Below are positions 62,928 through 64,000 of a stretch of DNA of 64,000 nucleotides, piece by piece; position 1 is the stretch's first letter, and the number at the start of each line of letters is the position of its first letter. Both the position numbers and the translations under genes were made by a program. This DNA comes from Nitrospinaceae bacterium (GTDB lineage Bacteria > Nitrospinota > Nitrospinia > Nitrospinales > Nitrospinaceae): positions 1 to 64,000 of the forward strand of contig JAHELC010000038.1 in assembly GCA_024644405.1 (NCBI GenBank). Reading direction: 5' to 3'. The notes beneath the pieces were generated by a model. That model was not told the DNA's origin and searched no databases. It worked only from the letters and a program-made list of their open reading frames with translations.

Positions 62928-64000
62928 ATGAAAAAAGTGATGTTGATTTTTCCGCCGGAGTGGGTACCCACTGCACCGTACCTGGCCCTGCCCAGCCTGA
63001 CGGCGGTTCTGCGCCAGAACGGCATCGAGGTGGTGCAGAAGGATATCAGCGTCGAGGCGTTCGATCATTACTTCACCCGGGAATTCATCGAATTCGTGGG
63101 CGCCCGTATCCAGAACCGCCTCAAGGAACTGCGCGTCAAAAAGCGGGAGCAGGGACTCAACAAGGAAGACCGGCAGCTCAAGGATATGCTGACGCAGTAC
63201 ACCTACGCCGACCTGCCGTACCACATCGAAAAAGTCCGTCGCGCCAAGGAGATCGTTCGCTGTGAGGAGTTTTACGAGGTCGACAAGCTGGAGTGGGCGC
63301 TCAACGCGTTCCGCGAAGTGATGGAGTTCGTTTCCGCCTCCTATTTTCCAGCGGCCATCAATTTCTATCCGGTGGAAAGCAACCTCAACAAGTACCGGCC
63401 TTGGGTGTCGGAGGATTTGTTCGCAGCGCCCAGGGATGAAAACGTCAATATCTACATCGACCTGTGCCGGCAACTGGTCTTCCCCGCCATCGAAAAAGAC
63501 AAACCGGAGATCATCGGCATCTCCATCGGCACGCCGGTGCAGCTCATGTCCGGCATGACGTTCGCGCAAATGATCCGCGAACAGTATCCGGACATTCACA
63601 TCACTGTCGGCGGCAACATCACCACCCGCCTCAAAGACGAAATCAGTAAAAATAAGAAATTTTTCGAAAAAGCGTTCCACTCCATGATCTCCTACGAGGG
63701 CGAGCACGCCATGGTGGAACTGGTGCAGGCGTTGTCGGAGGGCAAGCCGCTGTCCGAGGTCTCCAACCTGATCTGGATGGACGATGCGGGCACCGTACAG
63801 GTCAACGAAAAGCTGTACACCGAGCGGGTGAACGAACTGCCGATCCCGGATTTCGACGGCATCCCGTGGGACAAATATTTTGTGCCGGAGAAAATCGTGC
63901 CGTACCTGGGCACGCGCGGGTGCTACTGGGGCAAGTGCACGTTCTGCGACCACGGCGCGGGCTACATCGATCAGTTTCGCGCCAAACATGCCGACCAGAT
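62928..64000 (+). CDS. B12-binding-type radical SAM protein, 5' part
   Basis: Truncated by the window end; 357 complete codons are seen from ATG at 62928. The N-terminus MKKVMLIFPPEWVPTAPYLALPSLTAVLRQNG and text like EIIGISIGTPVQLMSGMTFAQMIREQYPDIHITVGGN fit a cobalamin-binding Rossmann domain, though its usual D-x-H-x-x-G is not clear. The radical SAM cluster C332-x4-C337-x2-C340 (RGCYWGKCTFC) follows at the edge, near GTRGCYW. An unusual helical insert lies at about 50-190. Substrate unknown. Confidence 0.8.
   Translation, partial: MKKVMLIFPPEWVPTAPYLALPSLTAVLRQNGIEVVQKDISVEAFDHYFTREFIEFVGARIQNRLKELRVKKREQGLNKEDRQLKDMLTQYTYADLPYHIEKVRRAKEIVRCEEFYEVDKLEWALNAFREVMEFVSASYFPAAINFYPVESNLNKYRPWVSEDLFAAPRDENVNIYIDLCRQLVFPAIEKDKPEIIGISIGTPVQLMSGMTFAQMIREQYPDIHITVGGNITTRLKDEISKNKKFFEKAFHSMISYEGEHAMVELVQALSEGKPLSEVSNLIWMDDAGTVQVNEKLYTERVNELPIPDFDGIPWDKYFVPEKIVPYLGTRGCYWGKCTFCDHGAGYIDQFRAKHADQ

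Noticed and set aside
62877-63989. Minus-strand frame of 370 codons opposite the radical SAM gene
   Set aside because: Shadow of the plus-strand gene, which shows a B12/radical SAM pattern and runs off the window end.

Overview
The window looks like a chromosomal stretch of a Gram-negative, aerobic or nitrogen-cycling bacterium of fairly high GC content. Signs are periplasmic Dsb proteins, a Sec translocon, many signal peptides and lipoboxes, multiheme cytochrome motifs, a NapG-like ferredoxin and a di-iron Fe-S repair protein. My best guess is a Nitrospinota (Nitrospina-like) genome. That is an inference from gene style and was not tested. No rRNA, complete tRNA, CRISPR array or transposase was seen. 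The only RNA gene that can be named is rnpB.

Layout. 1-4001: two overlapping paralogous membrane TPR proteins of the GT-C/TMTC type, then glnS. 4007-5420: an AT-richer accessory patch with a two-gene cassette, one protein carrying a HEPN-type motif, and a candidate small structured RNA. 5582-6982: gltX. 7496-12853: small secreted proteins, a NarL-type two-component system and an SPL-like radical SAM protein. 12854-20725: an M1-type peptidase, a NusG domain II protein, recG, a RelA/SpoT protein, rpmB, and flgM with its own sigma-28-type promoter. 21012-27790: Nudix, M28-like, protease-TPR, DUF4399-like, Mrp and two thiol-disulfide proteins. 27925-33199: a DHH-CBS-CCA fusion, an NCS2 permease and two LRR proteins. 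33221-37178: an S41 protease, a DsbA-like protein and a metallophosphatase/tetraheme lipoprotein. 37375-41483: a PHP protein and the yebC-ruvC-ruvA-ruvB cluster. 41670-46594: small, phage-flavoured or unknown genes, including two tiny membrane proteins. 46627-49135: an Fe-S/flavoprotein pair resembling soluble fumarate reductase. 49180-51447: unknown genes, a NERD protein and an RIC-type repair protein. 51786-55929: yajC-secD-secF, a zinc-ribbon coiled-coil gene and rnpB. 56131-58568: a charged lipoprotein, then an AT-rich insert. 58772-64000: aspS, a NapG-like ferredoxin, an unknown acidic protein and a truncated B12-type radical SAM gene.

How genes fit together. ruvABC with recG covers Holliday-junction processing and fork rescue. 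yajC-secD-secF forms the Sec accessory complex. The sensor kinase and NarL-type regulator at 8998-11249 overlap by four bases. A palindrome of the kind such regulators bind lies next to them and recurs at 45103, where it sits about 41 bases before a predicted transcription start.

Most notable. (1) The last 13 codons of aspS plus about 20 bases beyond its stop are present twice, at 56808-56870 and 58752-58813. They flank an AT-rich segment holding a phage-repressor-like gene, as expected for an element inserted at the 3' end of aspS. All five coding differences are synonymous. (2) The cassette at 4007-5274 pairs a HEPN-motif protein with a winged-helix-like partner next to a putative stable RNA, which makes it a candidate defence or toxin-antitoxin unit. 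(3) The P1 helix of RNase P RNA uses the stop codon and last sense codons of the upstream gene. Several families of palindromic intergenic repeats are scattered through the window.
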